Below are positions 18,072 through 28,949 of a stretch of 64,000 bases of DNA, piece after piece. The stretch comes from Holosporaceae bacterium 'Namur' (GTDB lineage: Bacteria; Pseudomonadota; Alphaproteobacteria; Rickettsiales; Midichloriaceae). The position numbers and the translations under genes are program-made. The DNA is taken from NCBI GenBank assembly GCA_014116815.1, contig JACGYV010000001.1, positions 238,111-302,110 on the forward strand, given 5' to 3'. The notes below the pieces were generated by a model. It was not told where the DNA came from. It did not search any database and saw only the letters and a program-made list of their open reading frames with translations. Positions within the stretch are counted from its first letter, which is position 1, and each line of letters begins with the position of its first letter.

Positions 18072-18944
18072 TTAATTGCGGTAAAATTCCTTATCCCACC
18101 GTTTATGAACCCAAAACCATTGGGTCGGGTCTTTTCTAATCCATTGTTCCATTTTTAAGTTAATTTCACTCATAATGGAATAAGCGTTTTCTTCTTTACT
18201 TGCAACTATAGCCGGGAAAATTTCAATTTTATATTGCGCTCCCCTAATACGTGTAACGCAAGCAAGGTAAATCGGGATATTAAACTTTAAAGCCAGGTTC
18301 GCCGGAGCCGAAGTAGTTCGGGCGGGAAGATTAAAAAAAGGTACTTCAATGCCGTCATTAGTCTTCTGATCAACCAGCATGCCGATTAAGCGCCCTAACT
18401 TTAAGCTCTCCATAATTTTGCGTATACCGCTGATCCCTTTTTTTATTAAAAGTATTCCATGCTTGTGGCGTGCTCTGCTAATCATATAATTTACAAAAGG
18501 ATTATTAGCCGGCCGATAAACCAGCGAAAGATTTAAATTATTTTCCTTCAAGAAACGCGGAAAAATTTCCCAATTACCATAATGAGCGGAAAGAAAAAGT
18601 GCACTTTTGACCTTTTGAAAATCACCGTTTGAATAATCACATATCGTTATCTGCTCGGTAAACTTTTTTGAAGACATGGTTTGCCAATGAGGAATCTCAC
18701 CAACCACTCTTCCTAAATTATTCCACATCTTTTTTATTATTTTATGTTTCTCTTGCTCGCTAAGGTTCGGAAAACATAAGGTAAGGTTTTTGTAAGCTAC
18801 CTTGTTCGCTTCAAATAAACATCCTATTATTTCAAGTAATTTACCACTTAAGGAAGATGCAACTTCCAGAGGCAATAAGTAGCAAACCAGAAAGTATATG
18901 CAAGCAAGTAAAGCTTCCGATAAATATTTTATTTGCTTCAGCAT
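18072..18944 (-). CDS. lpxL: Lipid A biosynthesis lauroyl/myristoyl acyltransferase
   Basis: This LpxL/HtrB-family late acyltransferase adds a secondary acyl chain to Kdo2-lipid IVA at the inner membrane. The catalytic HX4E motif is visible as H121-E126 in SAHYGNWE. The sequence continues with the LVYRPANNP segment and VPFFNLPARTTSAPA, both typical of the family. An N-terminal membrane anchor spans about residues 10-30. The ATG directly follows the hinT stop codon (TAAATG), so the two are coupled. Its presence implies a lipid A-containing outer membrane, unlike Anaplasmataceae. Whether it is an LpxL- or LpxM-type enzyme is not resolvable. Confidence 0.93.
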   Translation of the reverse strand: MLKQIKYLSEALLACIYFLVCYLLPLEVASSLSGKLLEIIGCLFEANKVAYKNLTLCFPNLSEQEKHKIIKKMWNNLGRVVGEIPHWQTMSSKKFTEQITICDYSNGDFQKVKSALFLSAHYGNWEIFPRFLKENNLNLSLVYRPANNPFVNYMISRARHKHGILLIKKGISGIRKIMESLKLGRLIGMLVDQKTNDGIEVPFFNLPARTTSAPANLALKFNIPIYLACVTRIRGAQYKIEIFPAIVASKEENAYSIMSEINLKMEQWIRKDPTQWFWVHKRWDKEFYRN

Positions 18945-19328
18945 TTATGAATCTTTATGATATTGATCATCGGCAACTAACGCACCAAGCTTAGTTTTGC
19001 CCAATATATGCAGATGAAAATGAGGTATGGTTTGCATTCCATCGCTACCATGATTGGTAATTAATCTGTATCCGCTTTCAGTAAGGTTAAAATTATGTGT
19101 AAGGGTTCTAACCGTTTTAAAAAAATGTGCAATTTCCTGCTCGGAGGCTTTTAGAATGAAATCATCATAGGAAGTATATTCTCCCTTCGGAATTACTAAA
19201 ATATGAAGAGGAGCAGCCGGATTAAGGTCATGGAAAGCAATTATAGTATCATCTTCATAGATCTTATTACATGCAATCTCATTTCTTATAATTCTAGCAA
19301 AGATGTTATTGCTGTCGTATTTTTTCAC
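18945..19328 (-). CDS. hinT: HIT family nucleotide hydrolase (HinT-like)
   Basis: This is a histidine-triad protein of 127 residues. The catalytic triad HFHLHIL is present with H103, H105 and H107. Upstream, FHDLNPAAPLHILVIPK is the family's conserved strand-loop. HinT-type enzymes hydrolyse nucleoside phosphoramidates such as AMP-lysine, and some act on aminoacyl-adenylates. It is coupled to lpxL downstream and lies just after the tmRNA gene on the same strand. Confidence 0.96.
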   Translation of the reverse strand: MKKYDSNNIFARIIRNEIACNKIYEDDTIIAFHDLNPAAPLHILVIPKGEYTSYDDFILKASEQEIAHFFKTVRTLTHNFNLTESGYRLITNHGSDGMQTIPHFHLHILGKTKLGALVADDQYHKDS

Positions 19329-19346
19329 TTTTATCCTACTAATAGT

Positions 19347-19381
19347 TAAAAGAAGGGGCTTTCTGTTGCCCGGTAGCCCCC
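19347..19381 (-). terminator. 3' hairpin and T-rich tail of ssrA
   Basis: On the minus strand GGGGCT (380-375) pairs with AGCCCC (360-355), followed by TTCTTTT. It may be the last structural element of the tmRNA coding piece, a rho-independent terminator, or both. Confidence 0.6.
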
Positions 19382-19546
19382 AAACCGCTAATGATTAATT
19401 CACACTTAAGCTGCTAGAGCCATAGGAGCGAATCTTACATTGTCGTTTGCAATATTGTTTGCATTTACTATTTTGACCCATAATCGGTGGTATCATACCG
19501 GGTAAAATCCACTTTTTTTAACGCCTGTCGAAGCTAGTTCGCCCCC
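19350..19546 (-). ncRNA. ssrA: tmRNA, coding piece (5' half of a two-piece tmRNA)
   Basis: The 5' end GGGGGCGAACTAGCTTCGAC starts at 19546 and can pair over seven base pairs (one G-U) with CGCCTCC of the acceptor piece. The tag reading frame occupies 19462-19406. Read from the first GCA it encodes ANNIANDNVRFAPMALAA followed by TAA. Starting at the second GCA gives ANDNVRFAPMALAA. The tag directs stalled-ribosome products to proteases. The 3' boundary is approximate and lies in a GC-rich pseudoknot/terminator hairpin. Confidence 0.93.
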
Positions 19547-19558
19547 ATAATTTTTTAA

Positions 19559-19636
19559 TGGTGGAGGCGTCGGGTACCGCCCCCGAGTCCAAAACGCCTA
19601 TTATAAGCGACATTTATTACCATAGTCATTGCTGAC
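19559..19636 (-). ncRNA. ssrA: tmRNA, acceptor piece (permuted, precedes the coding piece)
   Basis: On the minus strand this ends in CGCCTCC-A-CCA (19569-19559). Its T-arm is TCGGG-GGCGGTA-CCCGA: a five-pair stem with the seven-base loop GGCGGTA in place of TTCGAAT. That replacement loop is characteristic of alphaproteobacterial two-piece tmRNAs. Only about 12 bp separates it from the coding piece; this loop is removed during processing. The upstream boundary is estimated from the promoter. Confidence 0.9.
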
Positions 19637-19643
19637 AACCATA

Positions 19644-19672
19644 AATATAATACATTTTTATGACTTCTTCAA
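19644..19672 (-). promoter_or_regulatory. Sigma-70-type promoter of ssrA
   Basis: On the minus strand TTGAAG (19672-19667) is followed after exactly 17 bp by TATATT (19649-19644). This places the start of transcription near 19637, just before the acceptor piece. Confidence 0.7.
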
Positions 19673-19710
19673 TCTTTATCAAATGAAGATAACCATTTTA
19701 TTTAGTGTTG

Positions 19711-22491
19711 CTAACCGGCGGTTATGAATATAGATTTCTCTTCTTCTTTCAGCTCTTCATTTTTGAGCTTCGGAAACTCTAAAGTAAATCGAGTATATTT
19801 ATTTAGTTCCGATTTACAGGAGATATCTCCCTCCATATCTTCCATAACCATTCTACAAAAGGCTAATCCGATTCCTGTACCATCTTTACTTTTAGTATAA
19901 AATCTATCAAATATATATGGTAAATCTTGTCTAGGTATACCTCTTCCATTATCCTCAAAAATTAATTTGTTATCTTCAGTCCAAATTTTAATATTAACAG
20001 CCTCCCCACCATATTTATACGCATTATTAAAGAGGTTTTGGAAAACCTGCTCCATATAATGCATAGATCCGTAAAACTTGAAGTTGCAGGGAATATTAAC
20101 ATCTATATTTTCAAGCTTGGCAAATTCTCTCCCGAACTCTACCAACACATGGTCTATGCAATCTATTAAATAATACTCATTTTTATCTTCAGCAATTACC
20201 GAGCTTTTTAAAGACATTAGTAGATTGCCTACCGTATTTATTCCTTGCGAGCTAATTTTTCTTAAGGTTAAGGTTAAATCTTTAAGTTCGGAACATTCCT
20301 TTAAAACAGAATTACCGGATGAGCCGGATTCCAGAGTTGTAATCATTCTTGATAAAGTCATATCTATATGCTGAGCGCACATATCAATAGCAGCAAGAGG
20401 GGTTTTTACTTCATGTGCCATTGCACCGCCGAAAAAGCGCATGACCTCTAATTTTTCCTCAGTATCAATTTCTTTACGTCTTGCAAATAATAAACCTATT
20501 AAGGTAGCAAAAACACAAACATAAATTGATAAATAAACAGTATCAAAATCAACCTGAGGAATAGGTGCTCCTATCACCGTTCCATAAAATAGATAGCCCA
20601 GTAATACACCACTGAGAAATATTATAATAAAACTTGTCCAATCGACAAGCATTGCAAGCAACATAATAGCTAAAGTTAAGTTAATCAACCATTCGACATC
20701 CGCACTCATAACAATAAACATAACGGTAGTTACAAACGGCAAACAATACATAAGAGTAAGGTGCCAATACAAGGGGAAATATTTCTTAAATCGTTTAGGC
20801 CAATATTCTTTAAATAATAATCCGACGCACAGTAGCCCGGCAATTAACCTTAAGCTAAGCATTACAAAGTAATTAAGCGGTTTTTGATGAGTCCACATAA
20901 AGTAAGGCACGATGTAGTTAACACAACAAAATATTCCGAACATTAAATGGTTGGCGCCGAAATTTTCTACTTTAGTTTTAGAATATCTGTATATATTCTT
21001 AGGCGTCGGTAAATGCTTAGCTATCATCATAATCATTCTTTCGGAAGCTATTGTGCTCTCTTGCTTGGGAGTAGCTGTATTCGAGGGAACTTTTGTCAAG
21101 CCTTGTTTTAATATAAAAAGCGGGATGATGTAGCCTAAAAAACCTAGGGCGGCAGTAAATATCGGAACTGCCGACCCCATGTTAAGGCTATTTGCTACTA
21201 TAGATGCAATTATAGAGTAAATGCTGCATAACCAAAAAGAAGATTTTAAAACCCGATAGCCTAAAATGCCGAAAAACAAAGGTATGCCGAATATACTGAG
21301 GATAAGAGAACAGCTTAATGTTAATATGCTAATAATATTGTAATTCCTCATGGCAATCATCATTGCCAACAAACCTGCCGTAAAGGTACATAATTTCATG
21401 AAATTGAGTTTGCCGAGCTCAGTCTTAAGGGCTTTCTGCGACATTACATTATGAGCAATTAGTATACCTGCGGAGTTAAGAAATGAATCGGCAGTGGACA
21501 TTAATACTGCTATCATCCCGGAAATTGCTAATCCTTTTATCAAAGGAGGAAGGTAGTCATTTATTAATGTGGGTATCAGCACTCGGGGCTCAGCATCCGG
21601 GTATAATTTTAATGTAGAAAGACCTATACAAGTTACCATAAATACCATAGCAATTTGCAAAACAGCATATGCATAGGTAATATGGGCGACTTGCTTATTA
21701 TTTTGTGCCATTAAATAGCGCTGAATGATTGAAGGAAAGAAAAGACTGAAAGGTAAGGAGAAAAATAGTCCCAGTAGTAAATATTCATAGAATTTAGGGT
21801 GATTTATAATTTGCATATGAGGTTCGGTTCCAATACCGCTAAAAACTTTACCTAATCCTCCTACTTGGTTAGTTGCAACATTAGCGATGATCGGTATCAT
21901 GATAATCAACATTGCAAATTGAAGAATAGCAGTCACCGTTATCGATTTAATTCCGCCGAAAGTTGAGTAAGCGATAATTAGTCCGCTGGTAATTAATACT
22001 CCGTAAGTATAGTTAATGTTTAAAATATTTGCAGCCAAATGCCCAAGCGCGATTAATTGCATTGCAAGTAATGCCGTGCAGGCAATGAACCCGGCAATCC
22101 CTGAGAACTTTTCAGCCTTAACCCCGTAAAAGTATTTTATCAGGTCGCTTGCTGATATCATGCCGTCAAATCTGCCGTCGAATTTCGGTGCGATATAATA
22201 AGCCATTATCAGCGCGCTTATTATCGGTCCTATCATAGCTAAAAGATAAACTATCCCATCCTCGAATATTTGAGCAACATCTCCGGTAGTAGAGCCTCCC
22301 CCGATCATCGTTGCAAGCAAAGTAATAAGTAATACCGGTGTACCGAATGATTTGTTGGCAATTGCATATTCTCTTATATTTTTGAGGTCTTTGCCGGCAA
22401 TTATTCCAATTACTAAAGTAGCCGTCAAAAATATAAGAACTATGGTTTTATCTATATCAAAATATTGCATTATGTAACCCTGTTCTGTCAT
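19711..22491 (-). CDS. Sodium/solute symporter-histidine kinase fusion
   Basis: Residues 1 to about 460 form a sodium:solute symporter (SSSF) domain with around 13 hydrophobic segments and the GGGSTTGDVAQIFEDG pattern near residue 60. A second hydrophobic block (about 515-670) follows. The cytoplasmic kinase core has its phospho-acceptor histidine near residue 692 in GAMAHEVKTPLAAID. The ATPase domain carries NNAYKYGGE, EDNGRGIP and GTGIGLAFCRM. The 926-residue layout recalls CbrA-type sensor transporters. No response regulator is adjacent. The spacer in front holds a 28-bp perfect palindrome. It could transport, sense, or couple both. Confidence 0.93.
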   Translation of the reverse strand: MTEQGYIMQYFDIDKTIVLIFLTATLVIGIIAGKDLKNIREYAIANKSFGTPVLLITLLATMIGGGSTTGDVAQIFEDGIVYLLAMIGPIISALIMAYYIAPKFDGRFDGMISASDLIKYFYGVKAEKFSGIAGFIACTALLAMQLIALGHLAANILNINYTYGVLITSGLIIAYSTFGGIKSITVTAILQFAMLIIMIPIIANVATNQVGGLGKVFSGIGTEPHMQIINHPKFYEYLLLGLFFSLPFSLFFPSIIQRYLMAQNNKQVAHITYAYAVLQIAMVFMVTCIGLSTLKLYPDAEPRVLIPTLINDYLPPLIKGLAISGMIAVLMSTADSFLNSAGILIAHNVMSQKALKTELGKLNFMKLCTFTAGLLAMMIAMRNYNIISILTLSCSLILSIFGIPLFFGILGYRVLKSSFWLCSIYSIIASIVANSLNMGSAVPIFTAALGFLGYIIPLFILKQGLTKVPSNTATPKQESTIASERMIMMIAKHLPTPKNIYRYSKTKVENFGANHLMFGIFCCVNYIVPYFMWTHQKPLNYFVMLSLRLIAGLLCVGLLFKEYWPKRFKKYFPLYWHLTLMYCLPFVTTVMFIVMSADVEWLINLTLAIMLLAMLVDWTSFIIIFLSGVLLGYLFYGTVIGAPIPQVDFDTVYLSIYVCVFATLIGLLFARRKEIDTEEKLEVMRFFGGAMAHEVKTPLAAIDMCAQHIDMTLSRMITTLESGSSGNSVLKECSELKDLTLTLRKISSQGINTVGNLLMSLKSSVIAEDKNEYYLIDCIDHVLVEFGREFAKLENIDVNIPCNFKFYGSMHYMEQVFQNLFNNAYKYGGEAVNIKIWTEDNKLIFEDNGRGIPRQDLPYIFDRFYTKSKDGTGIGLAFCRMVMEDMEGDISCKSELNKYTRFTLEFPKLKNEELKEEEKSIFITAG

Positions 22492-22823
22492 TAATTATAA
22501 ATATATCGCTCCAGCTACCTAAAAATCATTTTACGGATAATAAAGTTTTTAACTAAGCTTATAAAGCTTAAGCGTCCATATAACTTACGGTCATTAGGCA
22601 AATTAGTAATAAATTTTTAATATTATTGCAATCTTTTTATAAATAAAACATATGAAGCATGCTTCATATGTTTATGAAGAGCTTATGCCCAACAATCTGA
22701 AAGCCATAATATATATAAAATACAATACAACTTAAGAGTGGATAAATAGTTTGAAAATTAAACTAAAAATCATTATCTTAATATATATTAAGAAAAAAAT
22801 TATTTTTCAATTAAGTATTTATT
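22492..22823. promoter_or_regulatory. Divergent spacer containing a 28-bp perfect palindrome (22646-22673)
   Basis: This stretch separates the symporter-kinase gene from the TPR gene and holds no reading frame of note. At 22646-22673 is a perfect palindrome with arms AAACATATGAAGCA and TGCTTCATATGTTT. There is no spacer and no T-tail, so it looks more like an operator for a dimeric regulator than a terminator. The rest is AT-rich. Confidence 0.55.
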
Positions 22824-23750
22824 ATGCTTTATAAATATAAGAAGCTGGTTTTATTATTGCTATATATTTTAGGTATTTTGTTTCCTTATCTTGCTTTTAG
22901 TAGCCAGGATATAAAAAAAGTAGCCGATGATAAAGCTTCTAAAGTTATAACCAAGCCGAATAATATGCCTCAAAATACTAATAAAAATTTAACCGAACAA
23001 GATCTGATTCATTCTATTGCGGAAGCTATTAAACCGCCTATACTTACTAAAGAAGGAGTGGAAATTAATTATGGATTTACTCCTGCCAGTCCGGTTAATC
23101 TTGGAGGAAGCGGTTCTAAAAATACTAATTTAAATATCAAAATTGAAAATCAATCAACTACTGAATTACCCCTGGTTGAAATTATTAATAAAGGCTACCG
23201 AGCTGCTTTAGCCGGGCACTATGAATCAGCAGTTTTTTTATATAAAAAAGCTCTTGTACATGATTCGGATAATATAAACATTCTTTATAGTTTAGGTATT
23301 ATGTACCATAAATTAAGGCAATTAAAAGAGGCTAAATATTATTATAAAGAAGTACTGAAGCTCAAGCCGGATCAGCAGAAAGCGCTGCATAATTTTTTAG
23401 CGGTAATTGCTGAGGAATCACCGGAGGAAGGCTTGCAGGAATTAATGCTGCTTAATAAAGCTAACCCGAATTATTCGCCGGTGCTCGCACAAATCGGTAT
23501 GATATATGCAAGGCAGGGAGAATATGATAAAGCTGAAAGCTATCTTAGGAAAGCAATGATTATTTCACCACAGGAAATTCTTTATAAATATAATATTGCC
23601 GTAATGTATGACAAGATCGGTAAATACAAACCGGCATTGAAATTATATAAAGAAATTATTGAAGCGGGAGATTCAGGTGAAGCTTTACCGCAGAGCTTGA
23701 ATATAATTAAACAAAGAGCAAGATTTTTAACAACAAAAGAGAACGGATAG
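22824..23750 (+). CDS. Tetratricopeptide repeat protein, membrane-anchored or exported
   Basis: The 308-residue protein starts with a signal peptide or anchor (about residues 8-27). A low-complexity Lys/Asn/Pro-rich linker follows. About four TPR units cover residues 110-290 (GYRAALAGHYESAVFLYKKA, NILYSLGIMYHKL and later repeats). TPRs are protein-docking scaffolds. It lies 28 bp upstream of pilT, so it may assist a pilus-like machine, but TPR proteins are too general to assign. No PilF lipobox is visible. Confidence 0.8.
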   Translation: MLYKYKKLVLLLLYILGILFPYLAFSSQDIKKVADDKASKVITKPNNMPQNTNKNLTEQDLIHSIAEAIKPPILTKEGVEINYGFTPASPVNLGGSGSKNTNLNIKIENQSTTELPLVEIINKGYRAALAGHYESAVFLYKKALVHDSDNINILYSLGIMYHKLRQLKEAKYYYKEVLKLKPDQQKALHNFLAVIAEESPEEGLQELMLLNKANPNYSPVLAQIGMIYARQGEYDKAESYLRKAMIISPQEILYKYNIAVMYDKIGKYKPALKLYKEIIEAGDSGEALPQSLNIIKQRARFLTTKENG

Positions 23751-23778
23751 ATAATATCCGAGTGAGGGAGTTAATTTT

Positions 23779-24876
23779 ATGGACTTAAACAGCTTACTTA
23801 CCTACGCAAGGGAGCATAATGCTTCGGATCTGCATCTGGCTTGCGGTTATCCTCCGATAGTTAGAATCGGAGGTGTAATGCAAAAGCTGAATGTAAGCCA
23901 ATTAACTACCGAAGATATAGAAAAAATCTTTTTCTCAATAGCTAATGAGCAGCAAGCTGAAATATTCAAACAGGATTTAGAATTGGATTTTGCAATTGAA
24001 TCCAACAAATTTAGATATAGGTCAAATATCTATAGCACGATTAATGGTCCGAGTATTGCGATTAGAATAATCTCCGACAAGATAAAGAACTTGCAGGAAT
24101 TAATGGTACCGGCCGTAGTTGAGAGGTTTACTAAAATTAAGAAAGGGTTAGTAGTTGTGACGGGGGCTACCGGAAGCGGAAAAAGTACTACGCTTGCAGC
24201 TATGATTGAGCATATCAATACGCAATACAGCAAACATATCATAACTATTGAAGACCCGATAGAGTATAAATTCACTTCTAATAAAAGTTTAATAAACCAA
24301 AGAGAAGTAGGTGCTAATACTCACTCATTTGCTAAAGCACTCAAAAGTGCATTGAGGGAAAACCCGGATATAATAATGATCGGGGAGCTAAGAGACTTGG
24401 AGACCATCCAGCTTGCACTTACGGCCGCGGAAACGGGACATTTGGTTTTTGGAACATTGCATACCAGCTCGGCTGCTAAAACTATTGATAGGATAGTGGA
24501 TGTTTTCCCAACCAATGATAAACCGATGATCAGGACAATGCTTGCAAGTTCTCTGGAAGGAATTATTTCACAGGCACTACTGCCTAAACCTAACGGCAAT
24601 GAGCGGGTAGCGGCTTATGAAGTTTTGATTGCAAATTCGGCAATTAGAAATTTAATAAGAGAAAATAAGCTTTACCAAGTTTCTTCTTTAATGCAAATTG
24701 GCAGTAAACAAGGAATGGTACTAATGGATCAATCTATTAATGCTCTTTATTCTAAAGGAATGATTAGCGAGGAAGTTGCTAAGGATTATGCCGCGCAGCT
24801 TAATCATAAAGAAGAACAGCCGAAAACTTCGGAAAACTTAGCTTCTCCCTTTACTTATCAGGATAACGAATTTTAA
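23779..24876 (+). CDS. pilT: Type IV pilus retraction ATPase PilT-like
   Basis: This is a hexameric secretion-superfamily ATPase. The Walker A GATGSGKSTT is near residue 130. The Asp box IEDPIEY and Walker B IMIGELRDLETI are present, followed by the His box TGHLVFGTLHT. The C-terminal AIRNLIRE motif is the PilT-specific one needed for retraction, separating it from PilB. The length of 365 residues matches the family. No other pilus gene is in the window; a TPR protein precedes it and yraN follows. Partners elsewhere (pilin, PilC, PilQ) would be needed for a pilus. Confidence 0.94.
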   Translation: MDLNSLLTYAREHNASDLHLACGYPPIVRIGGVMQKLNVSQLTTEDIEKIFFSIANEQQAEIFKQDLELDFAIESNKFRYRSNIYSTINGPSIAIRIISDKIKNLQELMVPAVVERFTKIKKGLVVVTGATGSGKSTTLAAMIEHINTQYSKHIITIEDPIEYKFTSNKSLINQREVGANTHSFAKALKSALRENPDIIMIGELRDLETIQLALTAAETGHLVFGTLHTSSAAKTIDRIVDVFPTNDKPMIRTMLASSLEGIISQALLPKPNGNERVAAYEVLIANSAIRNLIRENKLYQVSSLMQIGSKQGMVLMDQSINALYSKGMISEEVAKDYAAQLNHKEEQPKTSENLASPFTYQDNEF

Positions 24877-24881
24877 TTATT

Positions 24882-25229
24882 ATGCTGAAATCCTATGAAT
24901 ACGGCTTAAAAGGAGAAGAGTTGGTATGCGAGTATTTAAAATCTAAGAGCTATAAAATCTTATCAATACGGTTTAAAACTGCTTACGGAGAAATTGATAT
25001 AATTGCTTGTCATGAGGACACTATTATATTTACTGAAGTTAAAGCGAGAACCAAACTAAAACACTATGAAGTTTTATCAAATAAGCAAATCAAAAGGATA
25101 TCTCAAGCGGCAAATTACTATCTGGCTGAGAACTGTATCAATGATAAAAATGTAAGGTTCGATTTTATATTGTTAGAAGGCAATAAAGTAGTTTCACATA
25201 TCGAAAATGCATGGGAATATATGGAATAG
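24882..25229 (+). CDS. yraN: YraN/UPF0102 family nuclease-fold protein
   Basis: The 115-residue protein has the UPF0102 signature. It starts with G-x-x-GE-x-x-x-x-YL, then AYGEIDIIACHEDTIIFTEVKAR. The E-D-EVK residues form the core of a restriction-endonuclease-like fold. The biochemical role is unknown; related proteins are thought to act on DNA. It begins 5 bp after pilT ends and is probably in the same operon. Confidence 0.92.
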   Translation: MLKSYEYGLKGEELVCEYLKSKSYKILSIRFKTAYGEIDIIACHEDTIIFTEVKARTKLKHYEVLSNKQIKRISQAANYYLAENCINDKNVRFDFILLEGNKVVSHIENAWEYME

Positions 25230-25285
25230 TTTTTAAACTTCTTTAAATACTTAGTAGATAATAAGTATATTATACATAGCTATAT

Positions 25286-25417
25286 ATGAATTTGGTTTTT
25301 CTCCATTCTTTACTTAAGAAAGGTATACTTGTAATCTTAAGCCCTAGCTATTTATACTTGCTTTATATGGGTTTTGACCCTAAATTCGGTAGGAAAGTAA
25401 TTTGTTTGAGGGCTTGA
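25286..25417 (+). CDS. Candidate small protein (43 aa) upstream of murF
   Basis: An ATG at 25286 opens 43 codons ending in TGA at 25415-25417, two bases before the preferred murF start. The peptide has a hydrophobic middle (GILVILSPSYLYLLYM) and a positively charged end (FGRKVICLRA). The tight spacing to murF would fit translational coupling or a leader peptide. No Shine-Dalgarno sequence is obvious, so it may be chance. Confidence 0.35.
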   Translation: MNLVFLHSLLKKGILVILSPSYLYLLYMGFDPKFGRKVICLRA

Positions 25418-25419
25418 GT

Positions 25420-26838
25420 ATGAATAGTTCTTTAGCTGATAAAGCTCATGAAAATTTTCTGGGAGAGGAAAAAATAATTTGGAATAAAACTTTGCTGGAG
25501 CAAGCTTTAGGTTGTGAAGTAAAAGCTTCATTTTCAGCTTGCGGGGTTTCTATAAATTCAAGAACCATTCGGAGGGGGGAAATATTTATTGCAATTAAGG
25601 GTGAAAATTTTGACGGCAATGATTTCGTCCTCGAGGCTTTGGAAAAAGGAGCGGCACTTGTAATTATAAGTAGTATTAATAATAATTCATTGCGTAATAA
25701 TAAGCGGGTGATTTTGGTTAACAATACCATGGTTGCTTTAAACAAAATGGCTAAATTTGCCCGCAGTAGACTAAAAGGAAAAGTAATTGGAATCACCGGC
25801 AGTGTCGGAAAAACCAGCACTAAAGAAATGCTGAAAATAGCTCTTGATAATCAAGGAAACGTATTTGCGACCGAAGGCTCTTATAATAATCATATAGGGT
25901 TACCGCTTTCACTATCTAAGCTGCCTGAGGACAGTGATTATGCAATTATAGAGATGGGAATGAATCATGCCGGCGAGTTAGCCGATTTAACTGCAATTGC
26001 TATTCCCGATATTGCAATTATCACCAATGTTGAAGCCGTACATTTAGAATTTTTTAAATCAGTATCAGCCATAGCTGACGCTAAATCGGAAATATTTAAT
26101 AGTATGCAGGCAGGCGGGTTTGCAATTATAAATTTTGATAATCCTTATCACCGGATATTAGTTAGTAAGGCGCATAATAAACAGCTTAATGTAGTCGGGT
26201 TCAGCGAAACGCAAAAAACCCCGGCACGTTTAATAAGCTATAAGTTGGAAAACGGTATTTCGCATATAAAGGCTGAGCTGTTCGGCAGAGAATACGAATA
26301 TACTATAAATGCACCCGGAAAGCACTTAGCTTATAATAGTATCGCAGTATTAGCCGCAACTAAGATCGCGGGAGCTGAAGTGGAATGTGCGGCATATAAT
26401 CTTTCAAAATTTCAAAGTGTAAAAGGAAGAGGAGAAATCCGTCACTTAAAAAAAATTACCGTGCTTGATGAATCTTATAACGCAAGCCCGGTAGCAGTTA
26501 AAGCTGCACTTAGCAATTTAGGTAATTATCAAGCTAAGGGTATAAGGCTTATTGCCATTCTTGGTGATATGGCTGAACTTGGTGTAAATTCGGCAAATTT
26601 TCATAAAGAATTAGTTCAGGATATCACTAAAAATAAAATCGATAAGGTATTTACAGTCGGTGCGTACATGAATTACTTACATGAAGAATTACCGAAAGAG
26701 CTGAAAGAAGTCCATACCGATACTTCGGAACAAATGGCTGAAATTATTAAAAAATATATTAATGAAGGCGATGTTATATTGGTAAAAGGCCGTCGAACGA
26801 TGAAAATGGAAAATATAATTGAAGTTCTAGTTAAGTAA
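25420..26838 (+). CDS. murF: UDP-N-acetylmuramoyl-tripeptide--D-alanyl-D-alanine ligase
   Basis: MurF adds D-Ala-D-Ala to the UDP-MurNAc-tripeptide, the last cytoplasmic step of peptidoglycan precursor synthesis. The N-terminal substrate domain shows SINSRTIRRGEIFIAIKG. The ATP-binding loop is GITGSVGKTSTKEM near residue 124. The central domain has EMGMNHAGEL and NVEAVHLE, and the C-terminal domain has DESYNASP and LGDMAELG. I prefer the ATG at 25420, which has a GAGGG ribosome site seven bases upstream, over the TTG at 25402. It ends 0 bp before ligA. Confidence 0.96.
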   Translation: MNSSLADKAHENFLGEEKIIWNKTLLEQALGCEVKASFSACGVSINSRTIRRGEIFIAIKGENFDGNDFVLEALEKGAALVIISSINNNSLRNNKRVILVNNTMVALNKMAKFARSRLKGKVIGITGSVGKTSTKEMLKIALDNQGNVFATEGSYNNHIGLPLSLSKLPEDSDYAIIEMGMNHAGELADLTAIAIPDIAIITNVEAVHLEFFKSVSAIADAKSEIFNSMQAGGFAIINFDNPYHRILVSKAHNKQLNVVGFSETQKTPARLISYKLENGISHIKAELFGREYEYTINAPGKHLAYNSIAVLAATKIAGAEVECAAYNLSKFQSVKGRGEIRHLKKITVLDESYNASPVAVKAALSNLGNYQAKGIRLIAILGDMAELGVNSANFHKELVQDITKNKIDKVFTVGAYMNYLHEELPKELKEVHTDTSEQMAEIIKKYINEGDVILVKGRRTMKMENIIEVLVK

Positions 26839-28869
<2,031 letters not shown>

Positions 28870-28949
28870 AAATTATTTAGCAAATTTAGGTGTAAATAAT
28901 CTTATTAAAGTGTTATAAAGGCACACAATTACTAATTAATTTTAAAGGT

